From the NCBI GenBank assembly GCA_035429725.1, contig DAOMFI010000078.1, forward strand, positions 1 to 14,335: 14,335 nucleotides of DNA, in the 5' to 3' direction. The translations under genes were made by a program, and so were the position numbers. The notes below the pieces were generated by a model. That model ran no database searches, had not been told where the DNA came from, and saw only the letters and a program-made list of their open reading frames with translations. Of the stretch, positions 6,596 to 13,559 are shown one piece after another; within the stretch, counting starts at the first letter, position 1; every line of letters begins with the position of its first letter. The DNA comes from JALORV01 sp035429725. Its GTDB lineage: Bacteria > Pseudomonadota > Gammaproteobacteria > Burkholderiales > Burkholderiaceae_F.

Positions 6596-7801
6596 ATGAC
6601 GAAGGCGTGGTGTACTGGACTGGCCGTTCTGATGTGCTCTGCTGCGCTGGCGCAGTACCAGGACTCGGACCCGCGCAGTCCCAGGTACTACGATTACCAG
6701 CGACAACAGCGAGAGCAACAGGAGCAGAAAGACAAGGAGGACGGGGAGCGCATTCAGCGGCAGTCTGCGCAAGATGCCGAGAGTTATCGGCAGTTCATGG
6801 CCAACCAGCACAAGCTGCAGGAAAGGCTCAGCGGCGAAGTCGAGCGCGACCGCGCGCTGTTCCTGAAGACGCCGCCCATCCCGGCGCAGAAGAACACGTT
6901 GCTCGGTCAGTGGCGGCTCGACCGAACCAAGAAGAAACCGGCCAATGCCTTCGCGGAGATCAACGCGGCGATTTCGCAGCCGGCGTGCGAGATGGTGTTC
7001 GGCGACGGCATCTGGGATTTCAGGCCGAAAGCGCTCTACGGGATCGATGCCGGCATCGGCGAGACAAAGCTGACCGACGTCGACTACCGGGGCAACGAAG
7101 GCATCATCGGCGTGATCCCCAAGTCGGGGAAGCTCTTCGTCTTCAAGATCCTTGGCGCCGATCGCGTGCAGGAGCTGACGTCGACCCGCATCGGCGCCGA
7201 CCCCTGCAACTTCGTGCGCGTCGGCGCGAGCGCGCAGGCGGCCAATGCGTCCGCGGCGGGCACAGGAGCCGCGAATGCCTCCTCGTCGAACGTGTCGCCC
7301 GCTGCATCAGGACGCGCATCGTCCCCGCCCGCGCAGGTCGCGGCGGTGGCGCCGACACCGGCACCGATCTCCTCGCGCCCGCCACCGGAAGTCTGCCGCC
7401 AGACGCTGCTCGACCAGCTCGGCAAGGTCGGCGTCAACCAGGTGCGGGCGATGTCCGACGTGCGCTTCAAGGAACCCGCTATCGAAGGCAAGGTGCCAAA
7501 CTCGAACAATCTGCGCATCGACCTGCGCGGCAGCGTCTGCGACGATCCGCGCATCAAGGCGACGCTGTACGACTTCGATGCGAACGGCATGCTGCAGTCG
7601 ATCACCTACGTCTGGGATCGCCCTGCGGGTCCGGCGCCGGCGCCGATCTTCAATGAGCGCGTAGCCCAGCTCGCGCGCTTCCACACGCTACCGCCGCCGC
7701 AGTCGGCGGGGCGACTGCAGGCCGATACCTCGCTGGGCCGGCTGATCCTGCAGGACATGCCGGAGCGCAACTTGCTGCTGGAGGCTTACGCCAAGAAGTA
7801 A
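6596..7801 (+). CDS. Two-domain secreted protein of unknown function (401 aa)
   Basis: ATG 6596 has GAGGAG 5 nt upstream. A signal peptide ends near ALA19|Q20. Residues 33-85 are Gln/Glu/Arg-rich and probably helical or coiled-coil (YDYQRQQREQQEQKDKEDGE). Residues ~100-210 form a first domain (LLGQWRLDR, ACEMVFGDGIWDF, GIIGVIPKSGKLFVFKILG, PCNFVRVGA) with Cys131 and Cys204. Residues 211-264 are a low-complexity Ala/Ser/Pro linker. Residues ~265-345 form a second domain (VCRQTLLDQLGKVGVNQ, LRIDLRGSVCDD, LYDFDANGMLQSITYVWDRP) with Cys267 and Cys315. The layout suggests a periplasmic adaptor-like protein with two folded modules, each with a possible disulfide. I do not recognise either domain. 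It is the last of the five-gene run, 71 bp after its neighbour. Confidence 0.83.
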   Translation: MTKAWCTGLAVLMCSAALAQYQDSDPRSPRYYDYQRQQREQQEQKDKEDGERIQRQSAQDAESYRQFMANQHKLQERLSGEVERDRALFLKTPPIPAQKNTLLGQWRLDRTKKKPANAFAEINAAISQPACEMVFGDGIWDFRPKALYGIDAGIGETKLTDVDYRGNEGIIGVIPKSGKLFVFKILGADRVQELTSTRIGADPCNFVRVGASAQAANASAAGTGAANASSSNVSPAASGRASSPPAQVAAVAPTPAPISSRPPPEVCRQTLLDQLGKVGVNQVRAMSDVRFKEPAIEGKVPNSNNLRIDLRGSVCDDPRIKATLYDFDANGMLQSITYVWDRPAGPAPAPIFNERVAQLARFHTLPPPQSAGRLQADTSLGRLILQDMPERNLLLEAYAKK

Positions 7802-7826
7802 GTGGGCGCGCGGGTAGCATCGCCGC

Positions 7827-8672
7827 ATGCGCATCGGTATCGACCTCGGCGGAACCAAGATCGAAGGCATCGCGCTGGATGATTCCGGCGCGATGCTCGT
7901 GCGTCGGCGCGTGGCCACGCCACAGGGTGACTATCGCGCCACCGTGGAAGCCGTCGCTTCGCTCGTGCGTGCGATCGAGGCTGAGGCCGGCCGGCAAGGC
8001 ACGGTCGGCGTCGGGATGCCGGGCGCATTGTCGAGCCTCAGCGGACGCGTGAAGAACTCCAACTCGACCTGCCTGATCGGTCAGCCGCTGCAGGGCGATC
8101 TCGAAGCCGCTCTGTCGCGCGAAGTCCGTCTCGCCAACGACGCCAACTGCTTCGCGCTGTCCGAGGCGATCGACGGCGCCGGGCGCGGCGTGCGGGTCGT
8201 GTTCGGCGCGATCCTCGGCACCGGCGTTGGCGGCGGCGTCGTTGTCGATGGCCGCGTGCTGGTAGGCCCGAATGCAATCGCCGGCGAGTGGGGCCATAAC
8301 CCGCTGCCGCTACCGAGCGAAGAGGACCTGCCGCTCCGCCCGTGCTACTGCGGCCGCGCCGGCTGCATCGAGACCTATCTCAGCGGACCGGCGCTGGAGC
8401 GCGAGCATGCGGCATTGGGAGAGACCGCCTGGGGACGGTACGAGTCGCGTCTGGCCCGCTCGCTGGCCGGCGTGATCAACCTGCTCGATCCGGATGTCAT
8501 CGTGCTCGGCGGCGGTGTGTCGAACGTCGCCCGCCTGTATGCCAGCGTGCCGCGACTCTGGACCGCGCACGTCTTTTCGGATCACGTCGCCACGCGCCTG
8601 GAAAAGCCGACGCATGGCGATTCGAGCGGCGTGCGCGGCGCCGCCTGGCTGTGGGGCGGGCCGCCCTCGTGA
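7827..8672 (+). CDS. ROK-family sugar kinase (fructokinase/Mak-like)
   Basis: A 281-aa cytoplasmic protein of the ROK family. The N-terminal phosphate-1 motif is IGIDLGGTKIEG (3-14). The sugar-site motif LANDANCFALSEA supplies the catalytic Asp105, and GTGVGGGVV is the second phosphate loop. The ROK zinc site is present: His157 in GEWGHNPLP and the C173-Y-C175-G-R-A-G-C180-I-E182 signature. ROK kinases phosphorylate hexoses with ATP. The size, absence of an N-terminal HTH and the EWGHNPLP context favour Mak-type fructokinase, but glucose or N-acetylhexosamine cannot be excluded. It starts 25 bp after the secreted operon with no good Shine-Dalgarno, so it may be read through from it, though nothing links the functions. 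Confidence 0.9.
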   Translation: MRIGIDLGGTKIEGIALDDSGAMLVRRRVATPQGDYRATVEAVASLVRAIEAEAGRQGTVGVGMPGALSSLSGRVKNSNSTCLIGQPLQGDLEAALSREVRLANDANCFALSEAIDGAGRGVRVVFGAILGTGVGGGVVVDGRVLVGPNAIAGEWGHNPLPLPSEEDLPLRPCYCGRAGCIETYLSGPALEREHAALGETAWGRYESRLARSLAGVINLLDPDVIVLGGGVSNVARLYASVPRLWTAHVFSDHVATRLEKPTHGDSSGVRGAAWLWGGPPS

Positions 8673-8681
8673 TGAGGGCGG
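8661..8681. repeat. Perfect hairpin over the ROK gene stop codon
   Basis: CCGCCCTC (8661-8668) and GAGGGCGG (8674-8681) are perfect reverse complements around a GTGAT loop that contains the TGA stop of the ROK gene. It sits between two convergent genes whose stops are 28 bp apart, so it could work as a bidirectional transcription block. There is no T-tract on either side, hence only a weak terminator call. Confidence 0.4.
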
Positions 8682-8700
8682 GCGCTGCCCGGCTCCGCGG

Positions 8701-9120
8701 TCAGAGCCGCATTAGCTCGGCGCGCGCATCGTTCATCAGATTGGTATTCCAGTTGACGTAAGCGCGGTGGATCGTCTTCTTGCCGGCCTCGTCCTTGAAG
8801 TCGAGGTTGATGCTGTCCTTGTACGTCAGCGAGTACTTGCCCGGTTCGTAGGCGAGGTTCATCACCAGTGTGTGCGTGCGCACGACGACCGTGCAGACCA
8901 TCTTGTCCGGGCCTTCGTCGACGCAGTTCCAGCCGCGCCGCGCGCCGCCGACCATGAATGCACGCTTGATCTCCTCGGCCGTGGCGGGCTTGCCGGAGCC
9001 CGTGAGGGCGGTCACGTTGTTCCACTCGATCAGGTCGACCGCCGCCAGCGCGGGAGCCGGCGCCCAGGCCGCCATTGCGAGCGCCAACGCCAAGAACCAC
9101 TTGCGGATTACCTGTGTCAT
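8701..9120 (-). CDS. Small secreted protein of unknown function (139 aa)
   Basis: ATG at 9120-9118 is supported by GAGGAG 6 nt upstream; longer in-frame starts lack this. A signal peptide covers residues 1-26 (WFLALALAMAAWAPAPALA|AVD). The mature 113 aa contain GARRGWNCVDEG (Cys66), MVCTVVVRTH (Cys76) and the motif series YSLTYKDSINLDF...IHRAYVNWNTNL. The pattern Y-x-hydrophobic-x-Y-x-x-S-x-N-L followed by IH-x-x-Y-x-x-W-hydrophobic resembles small envelope proteins and lipoproteins of unknown function common in Gram-negative bacteria, but this copy has no lipobox. It is convergent with the ROK gene and divergent from the pigment operon. Function unknown. Confidence 0.85.
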   Translation of the reverse strand: MTQVIRKWFLALALAMAAWAPAPALAAVDLIEWNNVTALTGSGKPATAEEIKRAFMVGGARRGWNCVDEGPDKMVCTVVVRTHTLVMNLAYEPGKYSLTYKDSINLDFKDEAGKKTIHRAYVNWNTNLMNDARAELMRL

Positions 9121-9315
9121 CTCCTGCTCCTCGTGCTCTGTGGGGTCCTGCAAAGGCCACCGATGAGCGGACTGTCCGGTCCGGTCATCTGGCCTCACTT
9201 TCTGAACGACTTCGGCGCATTCCCTACCTGAATTGCCTGCCACCATCGACCCTGATCGCGCAGGGGCGATGTGTAAACTTGCCCGCCATTGACGCTATCC
9301 CGTTTGACGCAGGAC
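9121..9315. promoter_or_regulatory. Divergent intergenic region before the pigment operon
   Basis: These 195 bp separate the minus-strand secreted protein from the first pigment gene and must hold both promoters. A TAAACT (9274-9279) is a candidate plus-strand -10, but no good -35 lies 16-18 bp upstream. A short tandem GTCCG/GTCCG repeat sits around 9174-9184. The TAACG pair found upstream of the BTAD regulator is absent. No RNA gene or operator could be supported. Confidence 0.35.
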
Positions 9316-9561
9316 ATGCAAACACTCGAACTGCTGCGCGATTACCTCCAGAAGAAGGCATCAATTGACCCGGCGCGGGTCACGCCGGAGGCGCGGCTGG
9401 AGGACATCGGCGTCGATTCCCTGATCCTCATCGATCTGATGTTCGAGCTCGAAGAGTCGCTGGACGTCCGCGTGCCGGACATGGACAGCCGGCCGACCAC
9501 CGTTGCCGAACTCATCGATCTGTTCGACGCTCTCTCGGCTCCCCAGGCAAAGATCGCATGA
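9316..9561 (+). CDS. Acyl carrier protein of the aryl-polyene-type operon
   Basis: An 81-aa acidic helical protein with the phosphopantetheine attachment site in IGVDSLILIDLMFELEE; the carrier Ser is residue 35 of the product starting at ATG 9316. ATG 9316 is preferred, with only a weak AGG nearby; TTG 9289 or 9304 are alternatives adding 4-9 residues. Carrier proteins hold the growing acyl chain as a thioester. The stop overlaps the ketosynthase start by 4 bp (ATGA), so the two are translationally coupled and probably work together on polyene chain building. Confidence 0.9.
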   Translation: MQTLELLRDYLQKKASIDPARVTPEARLEDIGVDSLILIDLMFELEESLDVRVPDMDSRPTTVAELIDLFDALSAPQAKIA

Positions 9562-10814
9562 CCCGGCACCGCGTAGCGGTGACGGGGCTCGGACTCATCG
9601 GTCCGTTCGGTACAGATCCCGGCACTTCGTTCGACCGCCTGATGGCCGGCGAATCGGCCATTCGCCCCTACGTCCCCGAGCCTTCGATCGTCAAGACGCG
9701 GGTGCCCGCCGTGGTCTGCGATCCGTTCGACGCGGAGAGGGCGCTCGGCCGCACGACAGCCACTTTGACCGACCGCTACGCGCAGCTCGGCATCGCCGCG
9801 GCCCTGGACGCGTGGCGGGACGCCGGCCTGACAATCGACTCACCGCCCGAGGAGCGGATCCGCGGCGCGGTGTGCTGGGGCACCGGCCTCGGCGGCACGC
9901 GTGCAGTCGAGCTGGCCTATTTCGACGTGCTGCAGAAGGGACGCACTCGCACCTCGCCGCTGCTGATCGTCATGGGCATGCATAACGCGGCGGCCGCGCA
10001 CATTGCCATGCGCCTCGGCCTCGGCGGGGCAGCGACGACGACCTCGGTGGCGTGCGCGTCTTCCGCCATCGCGCTGGGTGAAGCGCTCCGGCTGATCCGC
10101 CATGGCGAAGCGGACATCGTCGTGGCCGGCGGTTCGGAAGCACCGCTAACGGCGGGCATGCTGCTGGCCTGGGACGCGATGCGGGTTCTTGCACGCGGTG
10201 AAGGCGACGCGGCGGGCTCCGCCTGCCGGCCATTTTCCGCCGACCGTGCCGGCCTCGTGCTGGGCGAGGGTGGTGCGGCCCTGGTACTGGAGCCGTACGA
10301 GCGTGCCGAGCAGCGCGGCGCTCGCATTTACGCCGAGCTGGCCGGTTATGGCGCAAGCTGTGACCATCATCATCTGGCGCAGCCGCTGGCCGCCGGGCAG
10401 ATGCGCGCGCTGCGGGCGGCGCTCGACGACGCCGGAATCGCCAATGACGAACTGGATTACGTGAATGCGCACGGGACGGGCACCGTTGAGGGTGATCCGG
10501 TCGAGATCGACGCACTGCGGCAACTGTTCGGTCCCCGCGCCGAGGCGGTGGCGGTCAGCTCGACCAAATCGATGTTGGGCCACATGCTCGGTGCCACCGG
10601 CGCCGTGGAAGCGTTGATCACGGTGCTGGCGCTGGCGCGACAGCAGGTTCCGCCGACGGCCCATCTACGCAAGGTCGATCCGGCCTGCGATGGAGTGCGC
10701 CATGTGCCCGGCGTCGGGCAGGACCTGCCGTTGCGCGCGGCCTTGTCCAGTTCCTTCGCCTTCGGCGGCTCCAACGCGGTCCTCGCGTTTCGGCGTCATA
10801 GTTCCACGCATTAG
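9558..10814 (+). CDS. Beta-ketoacyl-ACP synthase (FabF-like) of the polyene operon
   Basis: A 418-aa condensing enzyme, normal length for KAS II-type proteins. The complete catalytic set is visible: Cys166 in TSVACASSAIALGEA, His305 in VNAHGTGTVEGDP, and Lys337/His342 in SSTKSMLGHMLGATG. This is therefore an active elongating ketosynthase rather than a chain-length-factor-like inactive partner. It should decarboxylatively condense malonyl-ACP with an acyl or aryl primer. It overlaps the ACP gene by 4 bp and is followed after 29 bp by the chorismatase gene. In this context a role in type-II aryl-polyene synthesis is more likely than housekeeping fatty-acid synthesis. Confidence 0.92.
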   Translation: MTRHRVAVTGLGLIGPFGTDPGTSFDRLMAGESAIRPYVPEPSIVKTRVPAVVCDPFDAERALGRTTATLTDRYAQLGIAAALDAWRDAGLTIDSPPEERIRGAVCWGTGLGGTRAVELAYFDVLQKGRTRTSPLLIVMGMHNAAAAHIAMRLGLGGAATTTSVACASSAIALGEALRLIRHGEADIVVAGGSEAPLTAGMLLAWDAMRVLARGEGDAAGSACRPFSADRAGLVLGEGGAALVLEPYERAEQRGARIYAELAGYGASCDHHHLAQPLAAGQMRALRAALDDAGIANDELDYVNAHGTGTVEGDPVEIDALRQLFGPRAEAVAVSSTKSMLGHMLGATGAVEALITVLALARQQVPPTAHLRKVDPACDGVRHVPGVGQDLPLRAALSSSFAFGGSNAVLAFRRHSSTH

Positions 10815-10843
10815 CGTCACCATTCCCACGACGATTACGCCCG

Positions 10844-11905
10844 ATGCAAGTCCAGCCGATCGAACCCCTGATGCTGCCGCTTGACTCCGGCGCATCCTCC
10901 GCGAGTTTCGCCGGGCGCTGGCTGGGCGGCGCGGGCTATGGCCCGCGCGAGCTCGTCGGCCCGCAGCTGGCGCAGCGCATCGGTGCGAGTGCCGCAGCGG
11001 CCTGCGCTGTCGTGGACATGGTGCCGCTCTCGGCGGCCAACGGGTTCGCCGAGCTCTGGCGTGTCGTGGGCGATCGGCCACTGACGCAGGGGCGTTTCGG
11101 CCCGAACGACGAAATCACATGGTCGGCGGATTCGTCCCTGCTGTTTGCGCACCTGACGCTGGACGAGCGTTCCTTCGGCGACAGCACACATTGCCGGCTC
11201 GAGCCCGCCGCGCACGCCGCGTACAAAAGCCTGTTCGCCCTGCTGCATCACACCGGGTTCGCGCACCCGATCCGTTTCTGGAACTACCTGCCGCGCATCA
11301 ACGTCGACGAGGACGGTCTCGAGCGCTATCGCCACTTCAATCTCGGACGCCACGCCGCCTTCATCGAGGCCGAGCGCCGCCCGGATACGGCGCCGCCGGC
11401 GGCCTGTGCACTCGGCTGCAGCGGTACCGCGATGACGGTCATGGTGCTGGCCGGGCGCGAGGCGCCGACAGCGATCGAAAATCCGCGGCAGGTCAGCGCA
11501 TACAAGTATCCGCCGCAGTACGGTCCGCAGCCGCCGACCTTTTCCCGTGCGGCGCTGTACCGCAGTGGCAACTGTGCGCTGCTGACGGTGTCGGGTACCG
11601 CAAGCATCGTCGGGCACGAGACGGTTCACATCGGCGACGTCGCCGCGCAGGTCGACGAATCGCTGCGGAACGTACAGGCGGTGGTCGACGCCGCTAACGC
11701 TGCGGCGGGACAGCCGCTCTTCAGTCTCGAAGGCCTCAAGCTGAAGGCCTATGTGCGCAACGCGGCCGATGCCGATTTGGTGCGGCGACAATTGCAGCGG
11801 CGCCTGCCCGGCACTTCGATCCCGATGGTGCGTGCAGACATCTGCCGTGCCAACCTGCTGTTTGAGATCGAAGCGGCGGGCAGCGCGATGCTGCGGCCGG
11901 CTTGA
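10844..11905 (+). CDS. XanB2/FkbO-like chorismatase (3-hydroxybenzoate-forming)
   Basis: A 353-aa protein with the chorismatase family motifs in order: HPIRFWNYLPRIN (141-153), LGCSGTAMTVMVLAG (190-204), NPRQVSAYKYP then YGPQPPTFSRA (213-236), SGTASIVGHETVHIGDV (250-266) and RADICRANLLFEIE (330-343). This family (FkbO, Hyg5, XanB2) hydrolyses or eliminates chorismate to hydroxylated cyclohexadiene or hydroxybenzoate products. In Xanthomonas, XanB2 makes 3- and 4-hydroxybenzoate for xanthomonadin and ubiquinone. Beside ACP and KS genes, the likely role is supplying 3-hydroxybenzoate as the aromatic starter of a polyene pigment. Which product is made cannot be settled from sequence reading. The ATG at 10844 lacks a strong Shine-Dalgarno. 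Confidence 0.85.
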   Translation: MQVQPIEPLMLPLDSGASSASFAGRWLGGAGYGPRELVGPQLAQRIGASAAAACAVVDMVPLSAANGFAELWRVVGDRPLTQGRFGPNDEITWSADSSLLFAHLTLDERSFGDSTHCRLEPAAHAAYKSLFALLHHTGFAHPIRFWNYLPRINVDEDGLERYRHFNLGRHAAFIEAERRPDTAPPAACALGCSGTAMTVMVLAGREAPTAIENPRQVSAYKYPPQYGPQPPTFSRAALYRSGNCALLTVSGTASIVGHETVHIGDVAAQVDESLRNVQAVVDAANAAAGQPLFSLEGLKLKAYVRNAADADLVRRQLQRRLPGTSIPMVRADICRANLLFEIEAAGSAMLRPA

Positions 11906-11982
11906 TGAACCGCGTCGCGCCTTGCAGGGGAAAGCGCGCGGTTCCCGCTGGAGCAACCGGCAGCGGCCGTACGCGCTGAGCG

Positions 11983-12783
11983 ATGGTCACAACGGATCGG
12001 GCGACCGCCCCGCCCATGAGCCTGCTCGAACGCATCAAGACGCGGATCCTGCTCTTCTGGTGCGTCGGCCTGCTCGGACTGGGCACGTTCCTGTGGACGC
12101 CCATCGCTTCGCTGCTGCGGCTCGTGCTTCCGCGCGCGCTCGGGCATCGCGTCGGCCGCGACGTCGCCCGTCGCTTCTTCGGGTTCTACCTGGCGAACCT
12201 GCGGGCCACCGGCTATGTCCGCATCGAGCTCGACGGACTGGCCCCGGTACTGGACCAGCGTGGACTCATCGTCGCCGCCAACCACCCGTGCCTGCTCGAT
12301 GCTCTGATGCTGCTGTCGCGACTGCCCGACGGCGTGCCGTTGATGAAGGCCACACTCGAGCGCAGCGTGTTCTGGGGCGCGCCGGCGCACCTGGCCGGCT
12401 ACATCAGCAACCGCAATATCATGGAAGCGGTGAGGGTGGCCCGCGACCGCATCGCCGAAGGCGCACAGCTGCTGGTTTTTCCCGAAGGAACGCGGACCAG
12501 TCCGTGGCCGCTGGGACCGCTGCGGGGAGCCGTCGCGATCATCGCGCAGCGCGCACAGGCCCCGGTGCAGACTGTGATCATCGAGACCAATACGCTGTTT
12601 CTTTCGAAGGGCTGGCCCCTGTTGCGCATGCCGCCGCTGCCGCTGCGCTACCGCGTACGCCTCGGCCGCCGCTTCGAGCCGCCGGCCGATGCGGCACGGT
12701 TCATGGCCGAGCTGCGCGAGCACTTCGAGCAGGAACTGGCGCGTGCCGAGCTGCGGCCGCCCCTCGGTGAACGAACAGAATGA
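11983..12783 (+). CDS. PlsC-like 1-acylglycerol-3-phosphate/lysophospholipid acyltransferase
   Basis: A 266-aa membrane-associated acyltransferase. An N-terminal hydrophobic segment (RILLFWCVGLLGLGTFLW) anchors it. The catalytic HX4D is His101-Asp106 in ANHPCLLDAL, and the substrate-binding block is FPEGTR at 166-171 (numbered from ATG 11983). In aryl-polyene clusters an acyltransferase of this type is thought to attach the polyene acid to a lipid or glycolipid for outer-membrane insertion; that role here is inferred from context. The start is ambiguous: 11983 or 12016 (MSLLERIKT), neither with a clear Shine-Dalgarno. It overlaps the next gene by 4 bp (ATGA). Confidence 0.87.
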   Translation: MVTTDRATAPPMSLLERIKTRILLFWCVGLLGLGTFLWTPIASLLRLVLPRALGHRVGRDVARRFFGFYLANLRATGYVRIELDGLAPVLDQRGLIVAANHPCLLDALMLLSRLPDGVPLMKATLERSVFWGAPAHLAGYISNRNIMEAVRVARDRIAEGAQLLVFPEGTRTSPWPLGPLRGAVAIIAQRAQAPVQTVIIETNTLFLSKGWPLLRMPPLPLRYRVRLGRRFEPPADAARFMAELREHFEQELARAELRPPLGERTE

Positions 12784-13559
12784 GCGTGACACCGTCGAGC
12801 AGCCACCTGGTGCTGATTCCCAGCTACAACAGTGGCGCGCTGGTGCTGCGCACCGTGCGGGAAGCGCTGGCGCAGTGGGCTCCGGTGTGGGTCGTCGTCG
12901 ACGGCAGCACCGACGGGACCGGCACACAGTTGCAGGCGTTCGCCGCGACCGAGCCAAAGCTTCGGGTCCTGGTGCTGCCGGTCAACGGCGGCAAGGGTGC
13001 CGCGGTGTTGCACGGTTTGCAGGAAGCGCGGCGCCTGGGCTACACGCATGCGTTGACGATGGACGCCGACGGCCAGCATCCGGCCAGTCACATCGGTGAG
13101 TTCATGGCGGCGTCGCAGCGCGCTCCGGAGGCGATGGTGCTCGGCGTGCCGCAGTTCGATGCCAGTGCACCGGCGCTGCGCCGCCGCGGCCGCCGCATCT
13201 CAAACTGGTGGGCCAACCTGGAGACGCTCGGGGCGGGTGTGAAGGACTCGCTGTTCGGCTTTCGCGTCTACCCGATCGCGCCGCTGATCGATGTCATGCA
13301 ATCGCGCCACTTCATGCGCCGCTTCGACTTCGATCCCGAAGCGGCCGTACGGCTGGCCTGGGCCGGCGTGACGCCGGTCAACCTTCCGGCGCCGGTGCGC
13401 TACCTTACGCCGGCGGAAGGCGGCGTCTCTCACTTTAACTACCTGCGCGACAACGTGCTGCTGACCGGCATGCATGTGCGGCTGATGGTCGAGTTCGTGC
13501 TGCGCCTGCCGCAGCTGCTGCTGCGGCGGCGCCAATCCCTGAACGTCAAACCCCTATGA
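12780..13559 (+). CDS. Family 2 glycosyltransferase of the polyene operon
   Basis: A 259-aa GT-A-fold enzyme. The N-terminal nucleotide-sugar site reads IPSYNSG (13-19) and DGSTDGTG (41-48), and the metal-binding D-x-D is Asp95-Ala-Asp97 in LTMDADGQHP. Later come DSLFGFRVYP (156-165) and RFDFDPEAAVRLAW (181-194), a signature I associate with GT2 enzymes of aryl-polyene clusters. No clear transmembrane helices follow, so it is probably cytoplasmic or peripheral. It would glycosylate the polyene or its lipid acceptor; donor sugar unknown. It overlaps both neighbours by 4 bp, indicating tight translational coupling. Confidence 0.88.
   Translation: MSVTPSSSHLVLIPSYNSGALVLRTVREALAQWAPVWVVVDGSTDGTGTQLQAFAATEPKLRVLVLPVNGGKGAAVLHGLQEARRLGYTHALTMDADGQHPASHIGEFMAASQRAPEAMVLGVPQFDASAPALRRRGRRISNWWANLETLGAGVKDSLFGFRVYPIAPLIDVMQSRHFMRRFDFDPEAAVRLAWAGVTPVNLPAPVRYLTPAEGGVSHFNYLRDNVLLTGMHVRLMVEFVLRLPQLLLRRRQSLNVKPL

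Noticed and set aside
7211..7400. Possible tandem repeat or frameshift in the Ala/Ser/Pro-rich stretch of the 401-aa protein
   Set aside because: It is low-complexity linker with no regular repeat unit, and conserved-looking sequence resumes in the same frame after it.
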